From Alphaproteobacteria bacterium (GTDB lineage: Bacteria; Pseudomonadota; Alphaproteobacteria; Rhodobacterales; Rhodobacteraceae): a stretch of 53,672 bases of DNA. Under the pieces are notes generated by a model, which made no database searches, was not told the origin of the DNA, and was given only the letters and a program-made list of their open reading frames with translations. Where the stretch lies: positions 1 through 53,672 of the forward strand of contig JAAAPD010000031.1 in assembly GCA_009908505.1 (NCBI GenBank). Direction: 5' to 3'. Shown piece after piece: positions 26,640 to 34,411 of this stretch. A program made the translations under genes and the position numbers. Numbering within the stretch: position 1 is the first letter of the stretch; every line of letters begins with the position of its first letter.

Positions 26640-27403
26640 TATTCAGCCGCCGCGGTCTTGCTGTCCTGCGGCGCATCGCCATGCGCGCAGGCCTCGTCAT
26701 GGGTGTGGTCGTGTTCGTGCCGGTAGAGGGCCAGCGCCCCGCCGGTGCCGGTGCCGAACAGCGCCCGGTATTCCGGCGCGGCCGAGACGTTCTCCGGCGT
26801 GCCTTCGCAACAGACGTGACCATTCAGGCAGATCACCCGGTCAGAGGCCGCCATGACCACGTGCAGTTCATGGCTGATCATCACGATGGCGCAGCCGGTG
26901 TTCCGCCGCACCTCCTCGATCTGGAGATAGAAGGCGGCAGAGCCGGGCTGGTCCAGCCCCTGCGTCGCTTCGTCGAGCAACAGCAGGTCCGGCGTGTTGA
27001 TCAGCGCGCGCGCCAGAAGGACGCGCTGGAACTGACCGCCGGACAGGGCGGACATCTGGCGATTGGACAGGCCGGGCACGCCGGCCCGTCGCAATGCTGC
27101 GGCACAGGCCGATCGCTCGATGCCGCCGGGCAGGCGCAGGAACCGCTCGACCGTGATGGGCAGGGTCGGATCGATATGCAATTTCTGGGGAACATAGCCG
27201 ATGCGCAGCCCCGGTTTGCGCGTGATGCGTCCGGTCGACGGGCTTGCCGCGCCGATAAGCAACCGCAAAAGGCTGGTCTTTCCCGACCCGTTGGGCCCCA
27301 CGATGGTCAGGATCTCGCCCGGTTCGATCGCGAGAGAGACGTTGCGCAAGGCCGTGTTGGCGCCGTAGCTGACGCTGACGTTGTCCGCTGTTATCAGGCT
27401 CAT
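26639..27403 (-). CDS. znuC: zinc ABC transporter ATP-binding protein ZnuC
   Basis: ATPase of 254 residues with Walker A GPNGSGKTS, signature LSGGQFQR and Walker B LLLLDEATQGLD, and a short His-rich C-terminal tail (RHEHDHTHDEACAHGD) like those of other ZnuC proteins. The ATG at 27403 overlaps the zur stop by four bases. The tail may bind zinc and modulate transport; this is inferred. Confidence 0.95.
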   Translation of the reverse strand: MSLITADNVSVSYGANTALRNVSLAIEPGEILTIVGPNGSGKTSLLRLLIGAASPSTGRITRKPGLRIGYVPQKLHIDPTLPITVERFLRLPGGIERSACAAALRRAGVPGLSNRQMSALSGGQFQRVLLARALINTPDLLLLDEATQGLDQPGSAAFYLQIEEVRRNTGCAIVMISHELHVVMAASDRVICLNGHVCCEGTPENVSAAPEYRALFGTGTGGALALYRHEHDHTHDEACAHGDAPQDSKTAAAE

Positions 27404-27918
27404 GCGTCTGCCTTTTCCGCGCAAGTCGGGCAGATGCCCTCGGCCTCGACCACGGTCCGCTCGATCTTGAACCCCGTTGTCCGCGCGGCGTCGCCAAGCG
27501 CGCCGCGCGCCGGGGAAGACTGCGCCTCGGCCACCGAATCGCAAACCCGGCAAATCATGAAGGCGGGCGAGTGGCTGGCGCCGGGATGGGCGCAGGCGAT
27601 GAAGGCATTGAGCCGTTCGATCTTGTGCGCGAAGCCGTTGGCGATAAGGAATTCAAGCGCCCGGTAGGCCACGGGTGGTTGCGAGCCGAACCCGGCATCC
27701 CGCAACTTGTCGAGCATTTCATAGGCCCCGATCGCCCGGTGTTCCTGCAACAGGATTTCCAGCGCCTTGCGCCGGACCGGCGTGAAACGCAGCCCTTTCG
27801 ACTGGCAATGCGCCTCGGCCGCCTTGAGCCCGGACGTGATGCAGGACCCGTGATCGTGCTTTTCGAACCCGATCGGGTCGCTGGATGCGGGTTTTCCTGC
27901 GCGCTGGGTGGTTGTCAT
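27400..27918 (-). CDS. zur: zinc uptake regulator Zur
   Basis: Fur-family repressor of 172 residues. The winged helix region includes RFTPVRRKALEILLQEHRAIGAYEML. The structural zinc site is formed by two CxxC pairs, CRVC and CPTC near the C-terminus, and HPGASHSP lies in the regulatory region. The leading gene of zur-znuC-znuB and divergent from znuA, it is expected to repress both transcripts when zinc is plentiful. This arrangement is usual in alphaproteobacteria. Confidence 0.93.
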   Translation of the reverse strand: MTTTQRAGKPASSDPIGFEKHDHGSCITSGLKAAEAHCQSKGLRFTPVRRKALEILLQEHRAIGAYEMLDKLRDAGFGSQPPVAYRALEFLIANGFAHKIERLNAFIACAHPGASHSPAFMICRVCDSVAEAQSSPARGALGDAARTTGFKIERTVVEAEGICPTCAEKADA

Positions 27919-27944
27919 GTTATCTCATTTCCTGTAGCGAGGCG

Positions 27945-27962
27945 GTAATGTTATGTAATCAC
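27945..27962. promoter_or_regulatory. candidate Zur box between zur and znuA
   Basis: GTAATGTTATGTAATCAC is an AT-rich partial dyad (outer GTnAT/ATnAC) that contains the ATGTTAT core of proteobacterial Zur boxes. It lies in the 56-base gap between divergent zur and znuA, so one site could control both. The match is approximate. Confidence 0.55.
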
Positions 27963-27974
27963 GTGGAGCACGAA

Positions 27975-29114
27975 ATGTCCAGAAACCTCATTCCCCTCTC
28001 TGTTGCCGCAACGCTGCTCGGGGGCACGGCCCTGGCGGATGTCCCCAACGTGGCGGTCGATATAGCCCCGGTGCATTCGCTCGTGGCGCGCGTGATGGAC
28101 GGCGTCGGGGAGCCATCGCTGATCGTGGCGCCGGGCGCAAGTCCGCACGAATACAACCTGCGCCCGTCGGAGGCCGCCGCGCTGCAGGCGGCCGACCTGG
28201 TGTTCTGGGTCGGCCCAGACCTGACGCCCTGGCTGGACGGCGCCTTGGAAACCCTGGTTGGCGACGCGGTGGTCACCGAGCTGTTCGCGGTCGATGGGAC
28301 GACGAAACTGGCGTTCCGCGAAGGCGCCTTGTTCGAGGCCCACACCCATGGCGATGAAGGCCACGAAGGCCATGATCACGACGACCACGACGATCACGCC
28401 CATGAAGAGGGCCATGGTGACGATCACGATCACGACGATGATCACGATCATGACCATGATGATCCTGACCATGATCATGACGAGGGGCATGACCATGACA
28501 ACCATGACCATGATGAAGACCACGGTGACCACGCCGAGGAGACCGGACATGATCACGATCATGACGACCATGCCGACCACGGACATGACGGCCATGACCA
28601 CGGCGACCACGACCCGCATGCCTGGCTGTCGCCTGACAACGCCGCGGTCTGGCTGAATGCCATCGCGGCGGAGCTCTCGGTCGCCGACCCTGACAATGCG
28701 AGCGCCTATTTTGCCAATGCGGCGGCAGGACGTGAGGAATTGGCCGAGTTGAGCAGCGAGATCAACGGCATTCTCGATCCGGTACGCGGCCGCAACTTCA
28801 TCGTCTTTCACGATGCCTACCAGTATTTCGAGGCGGCGTTCGATTTCCCCGCGTCGGGTGCCATTTCCGTGTCCGATGCCTCCGACCCCAGCCCTGCACG
28901 GATCGCCGAGATTCAGGCCCGCGTTGCCGACCAAGGGGTGACCTGCGTGCTGTCCGAGCCGCAATTCGACCCCGGTATCGTGGACGCGGTCATGGACGGG
29001 TCCGAGGCGAATACCGGCGTGCTCGATCCGCTGGGCTCCGATCTCGAACCCGGCCCGGACCTTTATGGCGATGTGCTGCGCAACCTGGCCACGGTGCTTG
29101 CGGACTGCCTTTAA
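27975..29114 (+). CDS. znuA: periplasmic zinc-binding protein ZnuA with very long His/Asp loop
   Basis: Zinc solute-binding protein of 379 residues, longer than typical ZnuA (about 310). The signal peptide ends near residue 21 (GTALA-DVP). Metal-site residues are His58 in GASPHEYNL, His in DPHAWLSPDN (about 215) and His in VFHDAYQYF; the fourth ligand probably comes from DPLGSD. Residues 123 to about 215 form a loop with roughly 32 His in alternation with Asp and Glu, far longer than the usual loop, thought to buffer or capture zinc. The ATG at 27975 was selected because it opens the signal peptide; another lies nine codons upstream. Confidence 0.93.
   Translation: MSRNLIPLSVAATLLGGTALADVPNVAVDIAPVHSLVARVMDGVGEPSLIVAPGASPHEYNLRPSEAAALQAADLVFWVGPDLTPWLDGALETLVGDAVVTELFAVDGTTKLAFREGALFEAHTHGDEGHEGHDHDDHDDHAHEEGHGDDHDHDDDHDHDHDDPDHDHDEGHDHDNHDHDEDHGDHAEETGHDHDHDDHADHGHDGHDHGDHDPHAWLSPDNAAVWLNAIAAELSVADPDNASAYFANAAAGREELAELSSEINGILDPVRGRNFIVFHDAYQYFEAAFDFPASGAISVSDASDPSPARIAEIQARVADQGVTCVLSEPQFDPGIVDAVMDGSEANTGVLDPLGSDLEPGPDLYGDVLRNLATVLADCL
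28341..28619 (+). repeat. low-complexity tract encoding the ZnuA His/Asp loop
   Basis: About 280 bases consist of reiterated CAT/CAC, GAT/GAC and GGC codons (for example GACCATGATCACGAT), which are strongly slippage-prone at the DNA level. The frame is open throughout, so the tract is coding, not a CRISPR or intergenic satellite. Length variation between strains is likely. Confidence 0.8.
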
Positions 29115-29177
29115 CTGACCGGCCCCCCGTCGGTCCCTCGTTCATAACGAGAGTCTGCGGGTTTGATTTTGATAATC

Positions 29178-29288
29178 ATGGGTTTCGGTTTGGGCAAGCG
29201 CGCCGCCCGCGACCAAGGCTTTCCGGACGCGGACCACTACTGGCAGTGGCTGGCGGACTACGTGGTTCACCGGCGCATCCCGACCTAA
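29178..29288 (+). CDS. 36-residue hypothetical small protein downstream of znuA
   Basis: A short ORF encoding 36 residues (starts MGFGLGKRAARDQGFP, ends VVHRRIPT) opens 63 bases after the znuA stop and closes six bases before a strong Rho-independent terminator. It is basic with a Trp/Tyr-rich middle (HYWQWLADY). Codon use is GC3-rich, as in neighbouring genes. No clear ribosome site was found beyond AT-rich GATAATC. I do not recognise the family. A real small gene is plausible because it fits exactly between stop and terminator. Confidence 0.5.
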   Translation: MGFGLGKRAARDQGFPDADHYWQWLADYVVHRRIPT

Positions 29289-29294
29289 CTCTAC

Positions 29295-29350
29295 CCCCAT
29301 CCGATGGCTCTTGCTGGGCTGTTGGGTGGGGCTTTTGTTTTTCTTTTTTT
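29295..29350 (+). terminator. Rho-independent terminator after znuA
   Basis: CCCCATCC (29295-29302) pairs with GGGTGGGG (29324-29331), including one G-T pair, and is followed by a T-rich run of about 18 bases (CTTTTGTTTTTCTTTTTTT). Strong on visual criteria. Confidence 0.85.
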
Positions 29351-29731
29351 CCGGTTCACACCTTCCATCCACCACAAGCGAGTCGAATGGCTCGTCTCGG
29401 CCCGGAGCCGACATTGAAAGGTGACACTCGATTCCGAAGTATGGTCCGTCAAACATGACTTTCGCTGCGAGAGCAACATCGGGGAGCTTCCGAACTCATG
29501 CAGTGCGGGTCCAAGCCGCCTTACGCGAATGTTGCTTGGCCCGCACAGAACACCTTGGTAACGCCCGGTGAGCAGTGCGGTCGTACGCGCGCCGTTGTCA
29601 ACCTTGGCCTCGTTATTGTCCAAACCAAGAGACAGCAGCATAATTCTTGCACGCCACGCGATCAGGACCGGCGACCTGGTTTTTTGTCTTTCGACTACGG
29701 GTGGGGGTGCCCACCTTTGCATCTTGAAGTG
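29351..29731. other. non-coding, degenerate stretch
   Basis: No convincing gene. Composition is less GC-rich than the surroundings. Several segments resemble decayed palindromes of the form AATGnC(C/G)GCT...GGGCC...AGC(C/G)GACATT, for example AATGGCTCG...GGAGCCGACATT near 29386-29415. I believe similar remnants are scattered between genes in Roseobacter-group genomes. The track of possible short reading frames here shows no protein features. Confidence 0.5.
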
Positions 29732-30376
29732 TCATTCGCCGCGATTTTTGTCTGTGGCAAGAGACTCCGGATGCCGCAGGAAAACATGCTCACCGATCCG
29801 TGCGACCTGATGCAGCTTTTCGGCCCAAGACGGCTGCACCGTGACAGCATGGTAAAACTCGGCACCGCGGGCCAGTCCGGCGCGTCCTTCATCAAAAAGG
29901 TGCGCAGCCAGACGTTGCGCGCGGTCATAGGCGTCACGCTCATCGAAGCGTTCGGGTGCACCGTCGCACGCATAGCTGAACTGACAGGCGTTACGCCGGT
30001 GTCTGCCTTGATAAACAACGTCGCAAACCGTGTCGGGAAAACGCGCGCTGCGGGCGCGGTTCAGGATCACCTCGGCCACGGCGATCTGACCGCGCACCGA
30101 TTCACCGCGCGCTTCGAAGTAAATCGCCTCCGCGAGGCACAGTTCCTGTTCACTCAGATCGGGCCGCGAGGGCAAGGCCTCTATCCAATCCGTATTGAAG
30201 ATGATGGGCGGGTCGGGCAAGTGGGACACCGCGATTTCCGCCGTCTCTTTCAGCATGGTTTCTGATGCCGCGCCCGGCTCATCAGCTTCGCGCATGTTCT
30301 GCACAACGCCGATGACCAGCATGACCAGCACCACGAAGCTGATAACGAACAGAATAAGTTCAGGCCGGTTTTTCAT
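29732..30376 (-). CDS. SleB-type cell wall hydrolase, membrane-anchored
   Basis: A 214-residue protein with one N-terminal membrane anchor (about residues 6-26, ILFVISFVVLVMLVIGVV) and a Hydrolase_2 (SleB) domain. The domain has ELCLAEAIYFEARGES with the catalytic Glu, VAEVILNRA, and RRNACQFSYACDG. Such enzymes are lytic transglycosylases that trim peptidoglycan. The start at 30376 was preferred to the longer frame because it begins the anchor and follows a GGAGATG ribosome site. It lies 11 bases after the mgtE stop on the same strand, so it is probably co-transcribed with mgtE. No function for that pairing is known to me. Confidence 0.85.
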   Translation of the reverse strand: MKNRPELILFVISFVVLVMLVIGVVQNMREADEPGAASETMLKETAEIAVSHLPDPPIIFNTDWIEALPSRPDLSEQELCLAEAIYFEARGESVRGQIAVAEVILNRARSARFPDTVCDVVYQGRHRRNACQFSYACDGAPERFDERDAYDRAQRLAAHLFDEGRAGLARGAEFYHAVTVQPSWAEKLHQVARIGEHVFLRHPESLATDKNRGE

Positions 30377-30387
30377 CTCCTTCTCCC

Positions 30388-31752
30388 TTAGATCAGAAAC
30401 GGCATCGCAAGGCTGGCGAGGCTGAGCACCAGGAAGAACCCGGCCATGTCGGTGATGGTGGTCAGCAGCGGCCCGCTCGCGGCGGCCGGATCCTGCCCCA
30501 GACGTTTCAGCAACAGCGGAACCACGCCACCGATCGACACCGCCAGAACGGTATTCAGGGCCAGCGCGGTTCCAATCACGAGGCCAAGCCACGGGTTGCC
30601 CTTCCACGCCCAGGCCACGATGCCGATCAGCACCCCAAGCGCCACGCCGTTCATGGCCCCGACCGTGACTTCCTTGAGCCAGACGCGGAGCGCATCAACT
30701 GGGCGCACAAGGCCCAGGGACAGCTCGCGCATGGTCACACCCACCGCCTGATTACCCGAACAGCCCGACATGTCAGAGACCATCGGCAAAAACACTGCGA
30801 TGGCGATTACGGCCGCCAGCGTCTCCTCGTAGGCCGAGATCACGCTGGCGGCGATGATGTTCAGAACGATATTGGCCGACAGCCACGCCAAGCGACGACG
30901 TGAACGCAGCAGCGTCGGCATCGAGCGCAGCTCGTCGCCGAAAACACCCTGACGGCGAAGGCTTTCGCTTTCGGCGCGTTCGGCCAAGGCTTCATCGACA
31001 GCGGCACGCGACAGTGCCCCTGCCAACCGCCCGTCCGCCTCAACCACCGGCAGGCCGAGGAACGGATGCTCGTCAAAGATGTCTTCCAGTGCGTCCAGTG
31101 ACGTCTCGACCGAAACGGTCATTGGCGCGCTCATGATTTCCGACAGTTTCATGCTGCGCTTGGCGGTCAAAAGGCCGCGCAGAGAGACGACCCCCACCGG
31201 CCGGCCTGCATCGTCGAGCATATAGGGGTGCTGACCGCGATAGCGCTCAAAATCCTCGTCTTCACTCGCCAATCGTCGCAGCACGGTGCCGACGGTGGCC
31301 TCTTGTGGAAAGGAAAACGCCTCGGCGGTCATCAAGGCACCAGCGGTCCACTCGGGATAGGCGATCAGCCGCCGCACGTCTTGGGCGTGTCCATCCTCCA
31401 TCTCGCCCAGAACCGCCTCGGCGTCGGTTGCCTCCATCTCGGCCACAACGTCGGCCTGTACGTCCGTCCCAAGCTCGTCCAGAACTTCAGCGGCCTTGAT
31501 CGGGGCCATATGCGCCACCAGCGCCGCCGCCATTTCATGAGGGGCTTCCTCGACCATCTCGGCCGCCAGGTGGGTGGGCATCAGGGCAAAGGCGCGGTCG
31601 CGTTCCTGCTCTGGCAGGTTCAACAAAAGCCGCAACGCGTCACTGTATGGCAGGGGGTCCAGCACCTCGGCAATCGCGGCGCTGTCTTCATCCCGGATCG
31701 CCTCCAAAAGGCGATCTTCCATGGCGCGGTCGTCGATATCGAGATCGGTCAT
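30388..31752 (-). CDS. mgtE: magnesium transporter MgtE
   Basis: Mg2+ channel of 454 residues. The N-terminal superhelical domain spans about 30-130, then two CBS domains (about 135-265) containing MTAEAFSFPQEATVG and FLGLPVVEADGRLAGAL, and a C-terminal five-helix pore with the selectivity region NQAVGVTMREL. Cytosolic domains sense Mg2+ and gate the pore. It is preceded on the same strand by an unrecognised gene and followed by the SleB hydrolase gene. Confidence 0.95.
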   Translation of the reverse strand: MTDLDIDDRAMEDRLLEAIRDEDSAAIAEVLDPLPYSDALRLLLNLPEQERDRAFALMPTHLAAEMVEEAPHEMAAALVAHMAPIKAAEVLDELGTDVQADVVAEMEATDAEAVLGEMEDGHAQDVRRLIAYPEWTAGALMTAEAFSFPQEATVGTVLRRLASEDEDFERYRGQHPYMLDDAGRPVGVVSLRGLLTAKRSMKLSEIMSAPMTVSVETSLDALEDIFDEHPFLGLPVVEADGRLAGALSRAAVDEALAERAESESLRRQGVFGDELRSMPTLLRSRRRLAWLSANIVLNIIAASVISAYEETLAAVIAIAVFLPMVSDMSGCSGNQAVGVTMRELSLGLVRPVDALRVWLKEVTVGAMNGVALGVLIGIVAWAWKGNPWLGLVIGTALALNTVLAVSIGGVVPLLLKRLGQDPAAASGPLLTTITDMAGFFLVLSLASLAMPFLI

Positions 31753-31784
31753 TGGGTGTCCGTTCTGAAAGGTAAGGTCGGCGT

Positions 31785-32255
31785 TTAGGCCAGCGGCGCG
31801 TCGCGGTCGGGAATGCCCCGGCCTTGCACCATGCCCATGCGTGCGCAGAGGCGCAAAACCGCATAGTAGTTGCGCCGCACCAATTCGGCGGCGGCTGTCT
31901 CATCCAGTGTATCCAGCTCCGCGGCCGGCAAGGTCAGGATGTTATCAATCGGGTCACGCACCCCAAGCAGTCCCCGCAACGACCCGAGCTCTTGCAGGTC
32001 ATCCAAACGGTCCAGCGAGATCAGGAACAACCGCCCCTTGAGACGGTTGAGACTGGGGATCAGCAAAAGCCGCTGATACACCTGCCGCGCCAGCGCGGCC
32101 TGACAGGCCACGACAACATTGGGACCTTCCATCAACCCACCCACGCGGAACCCGAACCGACGGTTCGACTCCGGCAGATACAGTTCCAAGATATGAGAGT
32201 TTTGCGGATCACCCTCGACCGGGGCCGCGCTGTTTGTTCGCCACTTTTCCATCAT
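31785..32255 (-). CDS. conserved-looking hypothetical protein upstream of mgtE
   Basis: A 156-residue soluble protein with no signal peptide or membrane segment. It is leucine-rich with helical predicted segments (LARQVYQRLLLIPSLNRLKGRLFLISLDRLDDLQELGSLRGLL) and ends with ARMGMVQGRGIPDRDAPLA. I do not recognise it. It ends 32 bases before mgtE and shares its strand, so a role linked to magnesium uptake is possible but unsupported. Alternative starts exist one and several codons in. Confidence 0.7.
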   Translation of the reverse strand: MMEKWRTNSAAPVEGDPQNSHILELYLPESNRRFGFRVGGLMEGPNVVVACQAALARQVYQRLLLIPSLNRLKGRLFLISLDRLDDLQELGSLRGLLGVRDPIDNILTLPAAELDTLDETAAAELVRRNYYAVLRLCARMGMVQGRGIPDRDAPLA

Positions 32256-32413
32256 TCCTTAAGGATATTATCGGGCCAGTCATATGAAAAACGAATAATA
32301 TTTACCCTTGAGGCAAGAATTGCTCATCTCAAAATCGTATTGTTCAGCCTCCTACCTAACGACGTTTTGAATCAAGCCTCACGCGATCACACTGCCTATT
32401 CCCTGCCGACCAC
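32256..32413. promoter_or_regulatory. AT-rich upstream region of the mgtE operon
   Basis: About 150 bases of AT-rich sequence with several TATAAT-like words (for example ATATTATCG and AATAATATTT) precede the gene at 32255. It probably holds the promoter. No riboswitch-like conserved fold such as an M-box was recognised. Confidence 0.4.
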
Positions 32414-32441
32414 AAGAAAAAGGGCGGGGATGAACCCGCCC
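32414..32441 (-). terminator. Rho-independent terminator downstream of the LysR gene
   Basis: Minus strand: GGGCGGG, loop TTCATC, CCCGCCC, then TTTTTCTTG. It is a perfect seven-pair GC stem with a T-run. It lies about 230 bases beyond the LysR stop, so the transcript would include the unusual region 32442-32672. Confidence 0.82.
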
Positions 32442-32672
32442 GGAGTTGAGGCAATTTCCCTGTTGGAAGCGATTACATGCCTTGCAAGGGTCGCGTAGCC
32501 GGCCAAGGCCGGGCCGCAACCTGCGTGGGCCGCCTGCCACTCTCGTGTATGGGGATGAGACATCGGCAGGCGGCCACGACCTTGACCACTTGGGCCAATA
32601 GGTCCACCGCAGCCTAAGCTCGCCGAAACATTAAGGAAAACGAATTTGAAGCATGGATAGAATAAGAAAAAC
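32442..32672 (-). ncRNA. candidate structured 3' region or small RNA
   Basis: Between the LysR stop and the terminator lies a non-coding block. It contains a long imperfect inverted repeat, GTGGGCCGCCTGCC (32525-32538) against GGCAGGCGGCCAC (32565-32577), with a 26-base loop. A second GC stem GCCGGCC/GGCCGGGC lies near 32498-32515. A 55-codon frame also crosses the block but reads through the terminator. A processed 3' UTR-derived small RNA is a reasonable hypothesis; nothing here proves transcription. Confidence 0.35.
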
Positions 32673-33614
32673 TCATTCTTCTTCCGTGAAAATATCCCCA
32701 AGGGTCTCGATTTCGCCATCCTCGCTCAGGTCTTCCAGTTCCTCTTGAACGGCCTCCTGATCCTCCTCAAGGGTCGAAATCACCTTATGCAGGGCCGCGT
32801 TTGCAACACTGGCCACGCGATCATCCAGATCTTCGCGCCAGACCGACCAGATCGGGAAAGGGAATGTCGGTGCGTCAGGCACGTAATACAATTGCCCCGC
32901 GTCTACATAGGTTTTGACATAGCGGGCGGGCAGATAGGCGGCGAACTTGCGATTCATGATGAAATCGGCCCCGAGCGAACCCAAGGCAAGCGTTAGGCCG
33001 GGATTGGTCAGCTCGGGCAGATGTAGCGCATGGGCATGGACGAATTCCGGGCCCCAATCGACAAAGGCGTAATGCCCGTCCAGCGCCTCAAGATCAGGAT
33101 CGGGCCAAGCGGCCACCATGACCAAATCCTCAGACATCACAGGTTTGATGGTCAGGCCGGGCCGCAACTGCGGTGTATAAAGCAGCGCCGCCTGTACCGT
33201 CCCCTCTAGCAACTGCCGGGTCAGGCGGTCCGGCATGCCCACCTCGCTGCGGATGCTGAGTTCGGGCATGGCCGCGCGCATCTCGTCGATCCACCGGAAT
33301 CCGAGGCGGGGCCAAAGGGAATACTGCGCCCCGATGCTGATGCTCTCGGTAAAGCCTTGCGGCAAGGCAATCTGCTGGCGCGACTCTTCCCAAAGTTTCA
33401 AAAGGCTGAGCGCATAGCCTTCGAATTCCTGCCCCGCCGAGGTCAGGGTCGCCCCGGCCTTGGATCGGGTGAATAGCTCATGGCCCAGCATTTCCTCCAA
33501 CCGGCGTATCCGCAGGCTGACCGCCGATTGGGTCACGAACAACCGTTCGGAGGCATGCACGAAAGATCCCGTTGCCGCGACTTCGAGAAAGGTTTTAACC
33601 AGGGCAATATCCAT
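32673..33614 (-). CDS. LysR-family regulator
   Basis: LysR regulator of 313 residues. The helix-turn-helix near the N-terminus (ALVKTFLEVAATGSFVHASERLFVTQSAVSLRIRRLE) is typical. The effector domain follows, and the end is an unusually acidic tail (EEDQEAVQEELEDLSEDGEIE). Divergent from the DUF882 gene across 143 bases. Its target is unknown; it may act on itself or on that neighbour. The ATG at 33614 opens the DNA-binding domain directly. Confidence 0.87.
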   Translation of the reverse strand: MDIALVKTFLEVAATGSFVHASERLFVTQSAVSLRIRRLEEMLGHELFTRSKAGATLTSAGQEFEGYALSLLKLWEESRQQIALPQGFTESISIGAQYSLWPRLGFRWIDEMRAAMPELSIRSEVGMPDRLTRQLLEGTVQAALLYTPQLRPGLTIKPVMSEDLVMVAAWPDPDLEALDGHYAFVDWGPEFVHAHALHLPELTNPGLTLALGSLGADFIMNRKFAAYLPARYVKTYVDAGQLYYVPDAPTFPFPIWSVWREDLDDRVASVANAALHKVISTLEEDQEAVQEELEDLSEDGEIETLGDIFTEEE

Positions 33615-33757
33615 TCGCGCGCTCCATGACATCCGGATCAACAGGTTTGAGACGAGGATATCTCACGTCACCCCTGAATATTATCAATTTTACAGTTTTG
33701 AACCACCCCTCTACCTCCTTGGCATTCGAAACGCGGCAAGAAAAAGGAGGATGCGCA

Positions 33758-34282
33758 ATGCAATCCCGACGACACTTTCTGACCGGTGCCGTTTCATTGG
33801 CGGCAAGCAGCCTTGCGGCGCCCGCGCTGGCGCTTGGTGATCTGGAACTTCACCTGGTCCGCCAGCGCACGGGAGAGGTTTTTCGCGGCGATCTCGTCCG
33901 CAAGCGTCTGTTCGGCCACGAACCGGACCAAGCCGCGTTTGCAGCCCTGAACCGTCTGTTGCGCGATGTCCGTGCCGGTCAGTCCACGGAAATGGACCTT
34001 GATTTGATCAAGCTGGTCGGGCGAATCCAGGACAGGATCGGTGATCGACCGGTCGTGATCACCTCGGCCTACCGCACACAAGCGACCAACGCGGCGCTTC
34101 GGGGCAGCGCAACAAACAGCTTTCATATGCGCGGTCAGGCGCTTGATATTCACACGCCTGGCGTGACAACGCGCCGATTGCGCAGGCTGGCCCGCGCCGA
34201 AGGTGCTGGCGGTGTCGGTTGGTACCCGTCGCGCGGCTTTGTCCACATCGATACCGGACCACGGCGTGATTGGCGGAAGTAA
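33758..34282 (+). CDS. YcbK-like DUF882 / M15-type protein with Tat signal
   Basis: A 174-residue exported protein. The N-terminus SRRHFLTGAVSLAA fits a twin-arginine signal. The mature domain is DUF882 (peptidase M15_2): SAYRTQATNAALRG, NSFHMRGQALDIH with His-x6-Asp zinc ligands, and GGVGWYPSRGFVHIDTG with the HxD ligand. Relatives are zinc peptidases acting on peptidoglycan peptides; E. coli YcbK (MepK) cleaves mDap-mDap cross-links. A strong AAAAAGGAGG ribosome site precedes the start; an ATG seven bases upstream is out of frame. Confidence 0.88.
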   Translation: MQSRRHFLTGAVSLAASSLAAPALALGDLELHLVRQRTGEVFRGDLVRKRLFGHEPDQAAFAALNRLLRDVRAGQSTEMDLDLIKLVGRIQDRIGDRPVVITSAYRTQATNAALRGSATNSFHMRGQALDIHTPGVTTRRLRRLARAEGAGGVGWYPSRGFVHIDTGPRRDWRK

Positions 34283-34411
34283 AGCCCTTCTTATCGCGAG
34301 CATGACAAGGCACAGAGACGGTTCAGCGCGCTTTGACTTCGAGGGACCCGAGGAGGGAGAGCCGGACTCCGAGGAAGAGCCCCAAGTCGAGAAGGCGTAG
34401 GAGTACAAGGC

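Noticed and set aside
28341-28619. Tandem repeat resembling a CRISPR or satellite array.
   Set aside because: The period is that of codons, the frame is open and it lies inside znuA. No spacers or regular direct repeats of 24-40 bases.
29498-30265. Plus-strand 255-residue frame overlapping the SleB hydrolase gene.
   Set aside because: It is antisense to the recognised SleB domain for half its length and shows no domain of its own.
32396-32563. A 55-codon ORF on the minus strand in the LysR downstream region (starts MSHPHTREWQAAH).
   Set aside because: Its last codons run through the Rho-independent terminator and there is no clear ribosome site. The region is better viewed as non-coding unless conservation shows otherwise.
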